DNA of 47,086 nucleotides from Alphaproteobacteria bacterium CG11_big_fil_rev_8_21_14_0_20_39_49. Its GTDB lineage: Bacteria; Pseudomonadota; Alphaproteobacteria; Rickettsiales; UBA6187. Numbering within the stretch: position 1 is the first letter of the stretch; each line of letters opens with the position of its first letter. Both the position numbers and the translations under genes were made by a program. Shown piece after piece: positions 9,774-19,792 of the stretch. The stretch spans positions 1 to 47,086 of the forward strand of contig PCXK01000012.1 in the NCBI GenBank assembly GCA_002787635.1. The letters run 5' to 3'. Below the pieces are notes generated by a model that made no database searches, had not been told where the DNA came from, and was given only the letters and a program-made list of their open reading frames with translations.

Positions 9774-11123
9774 ATGGCATCTTCTGCTGATAAACTTGCT
9801 TCAAGCTTGAATTTCGGGGTTTTGGGGCAAGCTAAAGAACTTAAAAAACGAATCTGGTTTACATTAGGTGCGCTAATAGTATATCGACTAGGTACATATA
9901 TACCCCTTCCAAATATAGACCCTAACGCCCTTGCTGCCCTAATGCAGCAAAATTCAGGCGGGGTACTCGGTATATTTAACATGTTCTCCGGTGGTGCGTT
10001 GGGTCGTATGACTATATTCGCATTGAATATTATGCCTTATATTACGGCATCAATCATCATGCAGTTAATGACGGTTGTTTCAAGCAATATGGCTGCTTTG
10101 AAAAAAGACGGTGAGGCGGGGCGTAGAAAAATCACTCAATATACAAGATACGCAACCGTTGTATTGGCAGCTTTTCAAGGCTTCGGTATCGCCGTGGGGC
10201 TTGAAAGTATGACCGGTGGCGGTAATAACGTCGTTATAGATCCGGGTTTTTTCTTTAGAGCCACTACCGTATGTACGCTTGTCGGCGGTACAGTGTTCTT
10301 AATGTGGCTTGGCGAACAGATAACCGCTCGTGGGATAGGTAACGGTATATCATTGATAATATTTGCGGGTATAGTTGCGGAATTGCCTTCTGCCCTTGCC
10401 CAAACTTTTACTATGGGGCGTGAAGGAGAACTTGCCACAATTACAATAATCGGACTTATGCTTCTGGCTGTGGGTGTTATTGCTTTTATAGTTTTCATGG
10501 AAAGGGCTTATAGAAGGATAATTGTTCAATACCCGAAAAGGCAGCAGGGTAATAAGATATTCGGCGGTGAAAGTTCTCACATTCCGTTGAAACTTAATAC
10601 CGCAGGTGTAATACCTCCGATATTTGCAAGTTCAATATTGCTGTTTCCGGCGACACTGGCAGGATTTAGCGGTTCAGGTGAGGATCTAAGCCCCTTTCTT
10701 GAGACGATTGTACGATATGTTTCGCATGGTCAGCCTCTATATATTGCATTGTATATAGCTATAATTGTTTTCTTCTGCTTCTTTTATACCTCGATAGTAT
10801 TTAACCCTGATGAAACGGCTGATAATCTGAAGAAAAACGGTGGTTTTGTACCCGGTAGAAGACCGGGTAAGAACACGTCCGAATATTTTGACTATGTTCT
10901 TACACGCCTAACCGTTGTAGGAGCGATATATTTATCTGCCGTGTGTATATTGCCCGAACTCCTTATAACTAACTATTCCGTTCCTTTTTACTTAGGCGGT
11001 ACAAGTTTGTTGATAGTTGTGAACGTCTTATTAGATACCGTAGGGCAAATACAGACACATCTTTTTGCACACCAGTATGAAGGTTTAATTAAAAAGTCTA
11101 AGTTAAAAGGTCGTAGACGATGA
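9774..11123 (+). CDS. secY: Protein translocase subunit SecY
   Basis: The 449-residue protein is the pore subunit of the Sec translocon in the inner membrane. About ten membrane segments are visible. Recognisable landmarks are the first-helix region [17 protein letters not shown], the plug area [46 protein letters not shown]-type cytosolic loop [15 protein letters not shown] followed by [20 protein letters not shown], and the C-terminal [31 protein letters not shown] precedes the ATG. Its end overlaps adk by 4 bases (ATGA), the usual alphaproteobacterial secY-adk pairing. Confidence 0.98.
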   Translation: MASSADKLASSLNFGVLGQAKELKKRIWFTLGALIVYRLGTYIPLPNIDPNALAALMQQNSGGVLGIFNMFSGGALGRMTIFALNIMPYITASIIMQLMTVVSSNMAALKKDGEAGRRKITQYTRYATVVLAAFQGFGIAVGLESMTGGGNNVVIDPGFFFRATTVCTLVGGTVFLMWLGEQITARGIGNGISLIIFAGIVAELPSALAQTFTMGREGELATITIIGLMLLAVGVIAFIVFMERAYRRIIVQYPKRQQGNKIFGGESSHIPLKLNTAGVIPPIFASSILLFPATLAGFSGSGEDLSPFLETIVRYVSHGQPLYIALYIAIIVFFCFFYTSIVFNPDETADNLKKNGGFVPGRRPGKNTSEYFDYVLTRLTVVGAIYLSAVCILPELLITNYSVPFYLGGTSLLIVVNVLLDTVGQIQTHLFAHQYEGLIKKSKLKGRRR

Positions 11124-11773
11124 AATTAATACTATTAGGACCACCCGGAGCAGGGAAGGGGACTCAGGCAGCTAAAATAGAAAGCGATTACGGTTCTATC
11201 CAGTTATCTACCGGCGATATGCTAAGGGCGGCAGTTTCATCCGGCTCGGAACTCGGGCAAAAAGTAAAAAAAATAATGGATGACGGCGGATTGGTTCCTG
11301 ATGAAATAATGGTAAAGATGATAGAGGAAAGAATTTCTCAAGATGATTGTAAAGACGGTTTTATCTTAGACGGTTTTCCTCGTACTAAGGCTCAAGCTAA
11401 ATCACTTGATGAAATGCTTGCCCGATTAGGGAAAAAGCTTGATGCGGTTATAGAAATTAAAGTAGATGACGAGGCTTTGGTGGAGAGGATATCCGGAAGG
11501 TTCTCATGTAAGGATTGTGGTGAAGGCTACAATAAAAAATATAAAACTCCTAAAGTAGAGGGGAAGTGTGATAAATGTGGCGGACATAGCTTTTATCAAA
11601 GAAGTGATGATAACGCAGAGACCGTAACAGCTCGTTTAAAGTCTTATCATGCCCAGACTGCACCGTTAATCCCGTACTATAAGGATAAAGGGGTTTTGCA
11701 GACTGTTGACGGTATGATGTCAATAGATGCCGTTATGGAGGATATAAATAGTATCCTGCGTGCGGCAGCTTAG
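11120..11773 (+). CDS. adk: Adenylate kinase
   Basis: The enzyme converts ATP plus AMP to two ADP in the cytoplasm. The P-loop [10 protein letters not shown] is at residues 7-16, followed by [12 protein letters not shown] and [11 protein letters not shown] of the AMP-binding part. At 217 residues this is the long form. Its LID carries four cysteines in two C-x2-C pairs (CKDC and CDKC), which in this family can bind zinc; many proteobacterial enzymes lack them. It is translationally coupled to secY. A candidate promoter for rpsM follows in the 119-base gap behind it. Confidence 0.98.
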   Translation: MKLILLGPPGAGKGTQAAKIESDYGSIQLSTGDMLRAAVSSGSELGQKVKKIMDDGGLVPDEIMVKMIEERISQDDCKDGFILDGFPRTKAQAKSLDEMLARLGKKLDAVIEIKVDDEALVERISGRFSCKDCGEGYNKKYKTPKVEGKCDKCGGHSFYQRSDDNAETVTARLKSYHAQTAPLIPYYKDKGVLQTVDGMMSIDAVMEDINSILRAAA

Positions 11774-11812
11774 TATATTGTTAAATTTTACCGATTTATG
11801 ACCATAAAAACA

Positions 11813-11840
11813 TTGACAGTTAGAAAAAATTAATTATTAT
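11813..11840 (+). promoter_or_regulatory. Candidate sigma70-type promoter for rpsM-rpsK-rpoA-rplQ
   Basis: A consensus TTGACA (11813-11818) is followed after 16 bases by TATTAT (11835-11840), in the gap between adk and rpsM. A small CCCT/AGGG hairpin lies in the predicted leader near 11848-11859. The arrangement suggests the alpha operon can be transcribed on its own, in addition to read-through from spc. Confidence 0.55.
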
Positions 11841-11892
11841 TACGCCTCCCTTAATAGGGGTTGCAATTTGAATTATAATGATGGAGTAGCGT

Positions 11893-12261
11893 GTGGCTCG
11901 TATTGCCGGTGTAAATCTACCTTCTCAGAAGAGAATAGATGTTGCCTTAACTTACATATATGGAATCGGATTTACAACTTCTCGTAAAATCCTTGATTCG
12001 TTAGGAATTGAAAATTCAACAAGAGTGCATCAGTTAACCGATGCCGAGGCAATAAAGATACGTGAGTATATAGATGAGAACTACGATGTGGAAGGTGAGC
12101 TTCGTAGTAAGGTCGCTTTTAACATAAAACAGCTAATGGATCTGGGAAGCTATAAAGGTCTTCGTCACAGAAGAAGGCTTCCGGTTAGAGGTCAAAGGAC
12201 TCATACTAACGCCAGAACCAGAAAAGGCAAGGCTGTCGCAATCGCAGGTAAAAAGAAGTAG
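11893..12261 (+). CDS. rpsM: 30S ribosomal protein S13
   Basis: The protein has 122 residues and starts at GTG with GGAG six bases upstream. It shows [10 protein letters not shown], the helix-two-turn-helix area [19 protein letters not shown], and the C-terminal [27 protein letters not shown], which reaches tRNA and L5. It is the first gene of the alpha operon. Confidence 0.97.
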   Translation: MARIAGVNLPSQKRIDVALTYIYGIGFTTSRKILDSLGIENSTRVHQLTDAEAIKIREYIDENYDVEGELRSKVAFNIKQLMDLGSYKGLRHRRRLPVRGQRTHTNARTRKGKAVAIAGKKK

Positions 12262-12268
12262 GTAAATA

Positions 12269-12664
12269 ATGAGTAAAGAAGCAGTATCACGTATTAAAAA
12301 ACGCTCAAGAAAAAACATACCCGTAGGTATGGCACATGTTAATGCGTCATTTAACAATGTAATTATATCAATAACCGATTTAAACGGTAATGTGGTTTCA
12401 TGGTCATCGGCCGGTGCTCAGGGCTTTAAAGGTTCTCGTAAGTCTACGCCTTATGCGGCTCAGCTAACTGCTGAAATGGCAGGCAGAGCGGCACAGGAGC
12501 ATGGCATGAAAACGCTACAGGAAGTTAGAGTAAAAGGTCCCGGTGCCGGAAGAGAATCGGCACTTAGAGCCTTGCAATCCGTAGGCTTTAATATAATAGC
12601 AATTAAAGATATTACTCCGGTTCCGCATAATGGATGTCGTCCGCGTAAACGCAGACGTGTATAA
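12269..12664 (+). CDS. rpsK: 30S ribosomal protein S11
   Basis: This 131-residue protein has the S11 pattern [65 protein letters not shown] and [17 protein letters not shown] at the C terminus. S11 forms the platform near the Shine-Dalgarno helix. It follows rpsM by 7 bases. Confidence 0.98.
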   Translation: MSKEAVSRIKKRSRKNIPVGMAHVNASFNNVIISITDLNGNVVSWSSAGAQGFKGSRKSTPYAAQLTAEMAGRAAQEHGMKTLQEVRVKGPGAGRESALRALQSVGFNIIAIKDITPVPHNGCRPRKRRRV

Positions 12665-12705
12665 TTAATTTATTTGCCCAACTTAACCAAAATAAAGGTA
12701 CGCCC

Positions 12706-13719
12706 GTGATTTCTAGAAATTGGCAAGAACTAATAAAACCTTCTACAGTTCAAGTTAACCAGATTGGTAGTTTAGAGACTAAAGCACAAATCGTTGTAGA
12801 GCCGCTTGAACGCGGTTTCGGCATAACGATCGGTAATGCTTTGAGAAGGGTTTTACTTTCATCACTTCAGGGAGCTGCCGTTACCGGAGTAAAGATAGAA
12901 GGTGTGCAGCATGAATTCGACACTATCAAAGGTGTTGTAGAAGACGTTACCGATGTAGTGCTGAATATAAAATCAATAGTGGTAAGGCTTGAATCTGCCG
13001 ACAGGAAGCGTGTTTCGCTAAGTGCGACCGGTCCTTGTGCGGTTACTGCCGGAATGATAGAGTGTAGTGCCGATGTTGAAATTATTAACAAAGACCTTGT
13101 TATATGCAACCTTAACAAGGGCGAAAAATTCAATGCCGAGTTGATAATAGAAACGGGTAAAGGTTATGTTCCTGCTAGTCAGAACAGACCTGAAGACGCT
13201 CCGATAGGTCTGATTCCTGTTGATTCTATCTTTAGCCCTGTCAGACAGGTTTCATATAAGATAGATAGCAGTCGTGTCGGTAGGGTGATTGATTACGATA
13301 AACTTTATCTTGATGTTGAAACGGACGGTACGTTAACGCCTGACATGGCTGTCGCTCTGGCAGCGAGAATATTGCAAGACCAGCTTAATACCTTCATCAG
13401 CTTCGAAGAAGTTGTTGAAGATGATGAGGTTGAAGAGGAAATGTTGTCATTCGATAGGAACTTATTGAAGAAAGTTGATGAACTTGAACTTTCTGTTCGT
13501 TCTCAAAACTGCCTGAAGAATGATAATATAGTTTATATAGGTGATTTAGTCCGTAAGTCTGAAGGCGAGATGCTAAAAACTCCGAACTTCGGTCGTAAGT
13601 CTTTGAACGAAATTAAAGAAGTGCTTGCTAATCTCGGATTAAGGTTCGGTATGGACGTTGATGGCTGGCCGCCTGAGAATATTGAGGATTTGGCAAAGAA
13701 ATTTGAAGATCCGTTTTAA
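12706..13719 (+). CDS. rpoA: DNA-directed RNA polymerase subunit alpha
   Basis: The 337-residue protein starts at GTG, with AAAGG upstream. The N-terminal domain, which dimerises and nucleates polymerase assembly, includes [41 protein letters not shown] linker around residues 225-250 is acidic. The C-terminal domain, which contacts UP elements and activators, includes [23 protein letters not shown] and [18 protein letters not shown]. Length and order are normal for the family. Confidence 0.98.
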   Translation: MISRNWQELIKPSTVQVNQIGSLETKAQIVVEPLERGFGITIGNALRRVLLSSLQGAAVTGVKIEGVQHEFDTIKGVVEDVTDVVLNIKSIVVRLESADRKRVSLSATGPCAVTAGMIECSADVEIINKDLVICNLNKGEKFNAELIIETGKGYVPASQNRPEDAPIGLIPVDSIFSPVRQVSYKIDSSRVGRVIDYDKLYLDVETDGTLTPDMAVALAARILQDQLNTFISFEEVVEDDEVEEEMLSFDRNLLKKVDELELSVRSQNCLKNDNIVYIGDLVRKSEGEMLKTPNFGRKSLNEIKEVLANLGLRFGMDVDGWPPENIEDLAKKFEDPF

Positions 13720-13766
13720 TGTAACTTCTGTTTAAAATAGAATATAAGTAAATAAGGAATAAGACA

Positions 13767-14186
13767 ATGCGTCACGGTATAAAAGGAAGAAAACTCGGTA
13801 GAAATAAATCCCATAGAAGGGCTTTATTTGCTAATCTTGCCGCTGCTTTAATTAAGCATGAGCAAATTAAAACTACATTACCTAAAGCTAAGGACCTTCG
13901 CCCTATCGTGGAGAAGCTTATAACTCTTGGTAAAAGAGGTGATCTACATGCCAGACGTCAGGCATTAGCTTATATATACGATGAAGAAGTTGTAAAAAAA
14001 CTATTTGCAGTTTTGGGCGAAAGATATAAAGATAGAAAAGGTGGCTATACAAGGATTATCAAAGCCGGTAACAGATACGGTGATAATGCACCTATAGCAT
14101 ATATTGAACTTGTTGACCGTGATGAGTCGGAAAAAGGTAAGGATTCAGGTCCGGTACAAGGTGATGAGGAAGGTGTAGCCGCTTAA
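13767..14186 (+). CDS. rplQ: 50S ribosomal protein L17
   Basis: The 139-residue protein begins [25 protein letters not shown], which is diagnostic for L17. It continues with [29 protein letters not shown] and the conserved [27 protein letters not shown] short acidic tail follows. It is the last gene of the ribosomal block; no clear terminator is seen before the cyclophilin gene 30 bases downstream. Confidence 0.97.
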   Translation: MRHGIKGRKLGRNKSHRRALFANLAAALIKHEQIKTTLPKAKDLRPIVEKLITLGKRGDLHARRQALAYIYDEEVVKKLFAVLGERYKDRKGGYTRIIKAGNRYGDNAPIAYIELVDRDESEKGKDSGPVQGDEEGVAA

Positions 14187-14216
14187 ATAAAAATAATCAA
14201 ATAAAAGGTATTTGTT

Positions 14217-14780
14217 ATGTGGTTCAAAAAATTAGTAGCAGTATTGTTCACGGTTTGTTTTATAAATACGGCTGTAGCACAAGAAAAGGATTTATCTAAA
14301 TTGGAAGATACATTATATATAGATTTACCTGACGGTAGAGTGGTTATAGAGCTAATGCCCGATGTTGCACCTAAGCATGTCGCTAGAATAAAAGAGCTTG
14401 CCGGCGAGAAATTTTATGACGGTGTGGTATTTCACAGGGTTATAGAAGGCTTCATGGCTCAGACCGGAGATCCTACAGGTACGGGTAGAGGCGGCTCTGA
14501 AAAACCTGATCTTGAAGCTGAGTTTTCAAACGTTCCTCACCAAAGAGGCGTAGTTTCAATGGCACGTGCGAATGACCCTAATAGTGCTAATAGCCAGTTC
14601 TTTATTGTTCTTGAAGATTCGAATTTCCTTGACGGGAAATACACGGTGTTCGGCAAGGTAGTAGAGGGTATGGATCATGTTGATTCTATCAAAAAAGGTG
14701 ATTCAAGAAATAATGGCTCGGTAGAAAACCCTACGGCAATGGTTAGCGTTAGAGTCGCTTCTGAAGTTGAGTCAAACTAA
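14217..14780 (+). CDS. Secreted cyclophilin-type peptidyl-prolyl cis-trans isomerase
   Basis: A 21-residue N terminus (basic MWFKK, hydrophobic core, ending VAQ) looks like a Sec signal peptide, so the enzyme should act in the periplasm on prolyl bonds of exported proteins. The cyclophilin core is clear: VVFHRVIEGFMAQTGDPTGTGRGG and ARANDPNSANSQFFIVLEDSNFLDGKYTVFGKV, with the FHR catalytic arginine. At 187 residues it is one domain. It lies directly before queA, a neighbourhood seen in many alphaproteobacteria. Confidence 0.93.
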   Translation: MWFKKLVAVLFTVCFINTAVAQEKDLSKLEDTLYIDLPDGRVVIELMPDVAPKHVARIKELAGEKFYDGVVFHRVIEGFMAQTGDPTGTGRGGSEKPDLEAEFSNVPHQRGVVSMARANDPNSANSQFFIVLEDSNFLDGKYTVFGKVVEGMDHVDSIKKGDSRNNGSVENPTAMVSVRVASEVESN

Positions 14781-14800
14781 GCTTAAAAAATATATTTTAA

Positions 14801-15832
14801 ATGCTTGTCAGTGATTTTAATTTTGATTTACCGAAAGAATTAATTGCCGACAAGCCTAAATTCCCCAGAGATACATCTCGTTTGCTAGTTGTGGGTAATC
14901 AGCTAACCGATAAAAGATTTTCAGATATAATAGATTTATTGAATCCTAATGATGTGCTTGTATTCAATGACACAAAAGTAATCCCTGCAAGGCTGCTCGG
15001 TAATAGAACCGGTGCTAAAGTTGAGGTTACGCTTCATAAAAATGAATCAGATGGTGTGTGGAAGGTTTTTGCAAAACCTGCTAAGAAATTAAAAGTAGGG
15101 GATATTTTTTCTGTTGCAGATGATTTTTGTGCTACTGTCCTTGATAAAAATGAAGGTGAAGTAACCCTTCAATTTTCGACTAATGGCGAAGAGTTTTTTG
15201 ATAAACTCAATAAATACGGTCAGATGCCGTTGCCTCCGTATATTGATAGGAAAGACGGTATGTTAAATTCGGATATCAAAGACTATCAGACTGTTTATGC
15301 TAAGAATAAAGGTGCTGTAGCGGCTCCTACCGCCGGATTGCATTTTACCGAGGAGCTTTTGCGAAAGATAGATAAAAAAGGCGTAAAGAGAGTCTTTACA
15401 ACATTACATGTGGGGGCGGGTACATTCCTTCCTGTAAAAGTTGACGATACTAAAGATCACAAGATGCATTCGGAGTTCGGTATCGTTACTAAAGATGCTG
15501 CAAATGCTATAAATGAAAGTCGCAAGAGTGGGGGAAGGGTTATTTGCGTCGGCACTACATCTTTACGAATACTGGAATCTGTAGCCGATGATGAAGGTAA
15601 TCTGTCTGAGTTTGAAGGCGAAACGGATATATTTATAACACCGGGTTATAAATTTAAAATAGCGGATTGTCTTTTAACAAACTTCCATATTCCGAAATCT
15701 ACACTATTTATGCTGGTGAGTGCTTTTTCAGGATTGGAAAGAATGCAGGACGCATATAGGCATGCTATCAGTCAAAAATATCGTTTTTATTCATATGGTG
15801 ATGCTTGTTTTTTAAATCGATTTGGTATGTAA
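14801..15832 (+). CDS. queA: S-adenosylmethionine:tRNA ribosyltransferase-isomerase
   Basis: QueA transfers a ribosyl group from SAM to preQ1-modified tRNA to give epoxyqueuosine. The 343 residues are the normal length. Motifs include DFNFDLPKELIADKP at the start, DVLVFNDTKVIPARLLG, GQMPLPPYIDRKD, YQTVYAKNKGAVAAPTAGLHFT, TLHVGAGTFLPVK and LLTNFHIPKSTLFMLVSAF. Its pathway partner tgt is next but one; a prepilin-like gene lies between them. No strong Shine-Dalgarno is visible before ATG 14801. Confidence 0.97.
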   Translation: MLVSDFNFDLPKELIADKPKFPRDTSRLLVVGNQLTDKRFSDIIDLLNPNDVLVFNDTKVIPARLLGNRTGAKVEVTLHKNESDGVWKVFAKPAKKLKVGDIFSVADDFCATVLDKNEGEVTLQFSTNGEEFFDKLNKYGQMPLPPYIDRKDGMLNSDIKDYQTVYAKNKGAVAAPTAGLHFTEELLRKIDKKGVKRVFTTLHVGAGTFLPVKVDDTKDHKMHSEFGIVTKDAANAINESRKSGGRVICVGTTSLRILESVADDEGNLSEFEGETDIFITPGYKFKIADCLLTNFHIPKSTLFMLVSAFSGLERMQDAYRHAISQKYRFYSYGDACFLNRFGM

Positions 15833-15912
15833 TTTTCAGGGTTGTTAACCAAATATTAAACTTTTGAGGCAATAATATTATATTGTTTATATCGGATTGT
15901 TGGGGCAAATAT

Positions 15913-16686
15913 ATGTATGGTTACAAAGAGCAAAGACCCGAGAAGGGATTTACTCTTATTGAACTATCTATAGTTATTGTAATTATAGGGCTTATAGTCG
16001 CAGCTGTAGTTGGAGGACAAAGTCTTGTTAAGCAAGCTAAACTGAGAAATATAGTATCGGATGTTAATAAATATAAAGTTGCAGTAAATACTTTTAAACT
16101 GGAATATAATCATTTTCCGGGTGATTTTCCAAGAGCATTTGATTATTGGCCGTCAAATTGTGCACCATCTCCATCAGCGGCAAATTGTAACGGTAACGGT
16201 AACGGAAATCTTGGTCCGACAAATACAAATCCTGAAACGGTTAGATTCTGGAGGCATTTGGGTCTAGCTAATATGATACCTAATCTTTATAGTGGAACTA
16301 AAAACGGGAGCTATACTTCAGTAGGAGAAAGTATTATAGGTGTTGACGTTCCGGCTTTTCCAATTGAAGGCTCCGGTGCTTATGTTACATATGATAGTCA
16401 TTGGGGCATAGTAGTACCATTGCAACATTTATTGGCTATTGGAAAGGGAGTAGCAGGAACAGTTCCACATGGATCTTATTTAACTCCAAAAGATGCTAAA
16501 TCTATTGATGATAAGATGGATGACGGACATCCGATTGAGGGGAGTATGTTCTCAAGTACGGGTACTGTAGGTTCAACAGGACAATGCATAAATGGTACCG
16601 GTGGCGAAAATTTAACAAATGCTACCGATTATGTTCTTGCAAATAGCAATATAGCTTGTCGTACAGTCTTTTTACTTGAGAAATAA
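15913..16686 (+). CDS. Type IV prepilin-like protein with C-terminal cysteine pair
   Basis: The protein has 257 residues from ATG 15913; an in-frame TTG at 15883 would add ten. A short basic leader is followed by GFTLIELSIVIVIIGLIVAAVV, the class III signal cut by prepilin peptidase between G and F, with Glu at mature position 5. The body has the HFPGDF..A motif (about residues 66-74), a short Asn-Gly run, FWRHLG, and DDGHPIEG, then a cysteine pair (GQC and ACRTVF) near the end. The architecture matches the pilin-like gene at 25928-26626. It separates queA from tgt and is followed by a dispersed palindrome. Role (pilus subunit, minor pilin or pseudopilin) is unknown. Confidence 0.85.
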   Translation: MYGYKEQRPEKGFTLIELSIVIVIIGLIVAAVVGGQSLVKQAKLRNIVSDVNKYKVAVNTFKLEYNHFPGDFPRAFDYWPSNCAPSPSAANCNGNGNGNLGPTNTNPETVRFWRHLGLANMIPNLYSGTKNGSYTSVGESIIGVDVPAFPIEGSGAYVTYDSHWGIVVPLQHLLAIGKGVAGTVPHGSYLTPKDAKSIDDKMDDGHPIEGSMFSSTGTVGSTGQCINGTGGENLTNATDYVLANSNIACRTVFLLEK

Positions 16687-16730
16687 ACAAATCCGACCTT
16701 ATTCGAGGATGTTTACTTAATATACATATC

Positions 16731-16762
16731 CTTGGATACTATGGTCAAGCCATAGTATGACG
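16731..16762 (+). repeat. Dispersed palindrome family A, copy 1
   Basis: Perfect 9-base arms ATACTATGG (16736-16744) and CCATAGTAT (16750-16758) enclose a 5-base loop. The 31 bases from CTTGG to GAC are identical in copies at 25893 and 42946. This copy is 44 bases behind the first prepilin-like gene. No T-run follows, so it is not a classic terminator. Confidence 0.9.
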
Positions 16763-16794
16763 AATGGTATTTTACCGTTCACAATAAAAGTTGA

Positions 16795-17934
<1,140 letters not shown>

Positions 17935-17991
17935 TCTTTTTTCTTTGCATCGAAAATAGATTTGTGCATAATGTTCATGCCAATTTTTGGC

Positions 17992-18147
17992 ATTGCTAAC
18001 TAATATAGTTTTACGTCATTACCCGAATTTTGTGTAGCAAAATTATAGGGTAATCTGATTAAATTTCTAGAGATTCCCCTATAATTTACTTACGTAAATT
18101 CGGGGAATGACATAATTTAAGGCGTTTTAACTATTTAGGTTAGCAAT
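17992..18147. mobile_element. MITE-like palindromic element, family B, intact copy
   Basis: The 156-bp unit has imperfect 19-base terminal inverted repeats, ATTGCTAAC..ATAGTT on the left and AACTAT..GTTAGCAAT on the right. Inside are two hairpin units: GTCATTACCCGAATTTTG with CAAAATTATAGGGTAAT, and ATTCCCCTATAATTTAC with GTAAATTCGGGGAAT. A near copy in reverse orientation lies at 42987-43199. No coding capacity is seen. A separate ATGCCAA/TTGGCAT hairpin overlaps the left end (17977-17993). The element ends 33 bases before the antiporter operon. Confidence 0.8.
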
Positions 18148-18180
18148 TACTAGTTTTTTAACAATAAAAGGTTCTTAATC

Positions 18181-18657
18181 TTGCTTAATAAAATAGTACT
18201 TTTTCTTATTTTGTTCGCAACATGGCTTGTTATGTCGGGCATGTTCAAGCCTTTCTTTATAATTCTCGGCGCTGCAAGCTGTTTGCTTGCCGTTATTTTC
18301 TATAGCTTGCTTGATAAGAACAAAACGGAAGGGTTTTCAGCTATAGGATTGTTGCTTGGGGGCGTAGTCTATGGTGTGTGGCTCATTAAAGAAATAATAC
18401 TGTCTGCGTGGGACGTTACGGCGAAGATATGGCAGCTTGAGCCTGATATTTCTCCTGAAATGGCGTGGGTTAACACCTCTTTGAAAAATGATATTTCAAT
18501 GACCGTTCTGGGTAATTCTATAACTTTAACTCCCGGTACGGTAACGGTTGATATTAATGAAGACGGAATGTTTCAGGTGCATGCCCTGACGAAGGCGGGT
18601 CTTGATGATGTGCGTTCGGGGCGTATGTTAGAAAAAGTTATAAAGGTTATGAAGTAA
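18181..18657 (+). CDS. mrpE: Mrp-type cation/proton antiporter subunit E
   Basis: This 158-residue protein matches MrpE/MnhE, a membrane subunit of the multisubunit Na+(K+)/H+ antiporter. Two or three N-terminal membrane segments (from FLILFATWLVMSGMF to LLLGGVVYGVWLIKEIILSAWDV) precede the family core with LKNDISMTVLGNSITLTPGTVTVDI. The start is TTG 18181, supported by AAAAGG nine bases upstream; the next Met is 17 codons in. It is the first gene of the ten-gene operon running to 25777. Confidence 0.9.
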   Translation: MLNKIVLFLILFATWLVMSGMFKPFFIILGAASCLLAVIFYSLLDKNKTEGFSAIGLLLGGVVYGVWLIKEIILSAWDVTAKIWQLEPDISPEMAWVNTSLKNDISMTVLGNSITLTPGTVTVDINEDGMFQVHALTKAGLDDVRSGRMLEKVIKVMK

Positions 18658-18661
18658 GGCT

Positions 18662-18919
18662 ATGATAGAAGCAGTTATTATTGCGGTCTTGGTAAGTATG
18701 GTCATGGTTGTAATACGAGGAATATTAGGACCTACGGTTTTTGACCGGATATTAGCCGCTAACCTTTTCGGTACTAAGATAGTGGTGTTTATTGTGCTGG
18801 TAGGTCATTTTATGGGAACGGAGTTTTTCTTAGATGTAGCTTTAACATATGCACTAATAAATTTTATAACGACAATAGCATTGCTTCGCTATTTTAAATT
18901 TGAAGATAGTAAAGGATAG
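18662..18919 (+). CDS. mrpF: Mrp-type antiporter subunit F
   Basis: The 85-residue protein has three hydrophobic segments and the MrpF signature RGILGPTVFDRILAANLFGTK followed by DVALTYALINFITTIALLRYF. It belongs to the small-subunit group E-F-G of the Mrp complex. It starts four bases after mrpE. Confidence 0.92.
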   Translation: MIEAVIIAVLVSMVMVVIRGILGPTVFDRILAANLFGTKIVVFIVLVGHFMGTEFFLDVALTYALINFITTIALLRYFKFEDSKG

Positions 18920-18922
18920 TTT

Positions 18923-19240
18923 GTGGAAGATCTGCCGAATATTATAGGTATGTTTTTTGTTGTCAGCGGAGCATTTTTTATGTTTTCTGCGGCTTTAGGT
19001 GTTTTGCGTATGCCTGATTTTTACACAAGACTGCATCCGGCAGGCGTTGCCGACTCATTAGGTGCGCCGTTTGTTTTGGTAGGTATTGCTATATTAAACG
19101 GGGCTACATTGTTCTCGGGTAAGATAATATTTTTGATATTGTTTATGCTTATTACAAGCCCTACCGCATGTCACGCACTGGCAAAAGCGGCGGTATATAG
19201 CGGACTAAAGCCTTATAAAAGTAAAAGGAGGAAAAAATGA
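18923..19240 (+). CDS. mrpG: Mrp-type antiporter subunit G
   Basis: At 105 residues with three membrane spans, it has the MrpG motif LGVLRMPDFYTRLHPAGVADSLGAPFVLVGI and ITSPTACHALAKAA. The GTG start has AAAGGA six bases upstream. A very basic C terminus (KSKRRKK) contains the AAGGAGG that serves the next gene, whose ATG overlaps this stop. Confidence 0.93.
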   Translation: MEDLPNIIGMFFVVSGAFFMFSAALGVLRMPDFYTRLHPAGVADSLGAPFVLVGIAILNGATLFSGKIIFLILFMLITSPTACHALAKAAVYSGLKPYKSKRRKK

Positions 19241-19791
19241 GCCTTTTACAGGATATGCCGATGGTAATGGATACCGTGTTGCTGTTTTTACTGCTGTTGA
19301 ACGCAATAGCCGTTATCTATGCGAAAGACTTGATGACCGCTACTATATTGCTTGGTATTTTCAGCCTGTTGATGGCTGCTCTTTACCTTGTTATGGGAGC
19401 TGCTGACGTGGCGATAACGGAAGCCGCTGTCGGAGCCGGTATAAGTACCATACTTATATTACTGGTACTTTCTTTGGTCGGGCATAAGGAGAAAAAGGTG
19501 GAGGGCAACCTTTTAGTGCCTGCTGCCATAATAGTTTTTGTTTCACTCGGGTTGTTATATGCAACATATGATATGCCTGAATACGGTAGCAGATATACCC
19601 CTGCACAGATACATGTTTCCCCTTATTATCTGGAGAACGGTCCTGTTGAAACCGGCATACCCAATGTTGTTACGTCGGTGCTGGCAAGTTACAGGGGATT
19701 TGATACGCTTGGTGAGGTGGTGGTTGTATTGACGGCGGTATTGGCGATTACCCTTCTTTTGGGGCGTTTTACCGGCAAGGAGGATAAGTAA
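19237..19791 (+). CDS. Stand-alone MrpA C-terminal-like subunit (DUF4040/MbhE-like)
   Basis: The 184-residue protein corresponds to the C-terminal part of large MrpA proteins. It has the MbhD/DUF4040 segment (AKDLMTATILLGIFSLLMAALYLVMGAADVAITEAAVGAGISTILIL) and then an MbhE-like segment with YRGFDTLGEVVVVLTAVLAITLLLG. About five membrane spans are visible. In classic Mrp operons these domains are fused to the long NuoL-like half of MrpA; here they stand alone between mrpG and mrpB, more like the separate MbhD/MbhE genes of membrane-bound hydrogenases. Translational coupling on both sides is likely. Confidence 0.8.
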   Translation: MSLLQDMPMVMDTVLLFLLLLNAIAVIYAKDLMTATILLGIFSLLMAALYLVMGAADVAITEAAVGAGISTILILLVLSLVGHKEKKVEGNLLVPAAIIVFVSLGLLYATYDMPEYGSRYTPAQIHVSPYYLENGPVETGIPNVVTSVLASYRGFDTLGEVVVVLTAVLAITLLLGRFTGKEDK

Positions 19792-19792
19792 T

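Noticed and set aside
17977-17993. ATGCCAA/TTGGCAT hairpin as the tgt terminator
   Set aside because: It is not followed by a T-run and overlaps the end of the family B element.
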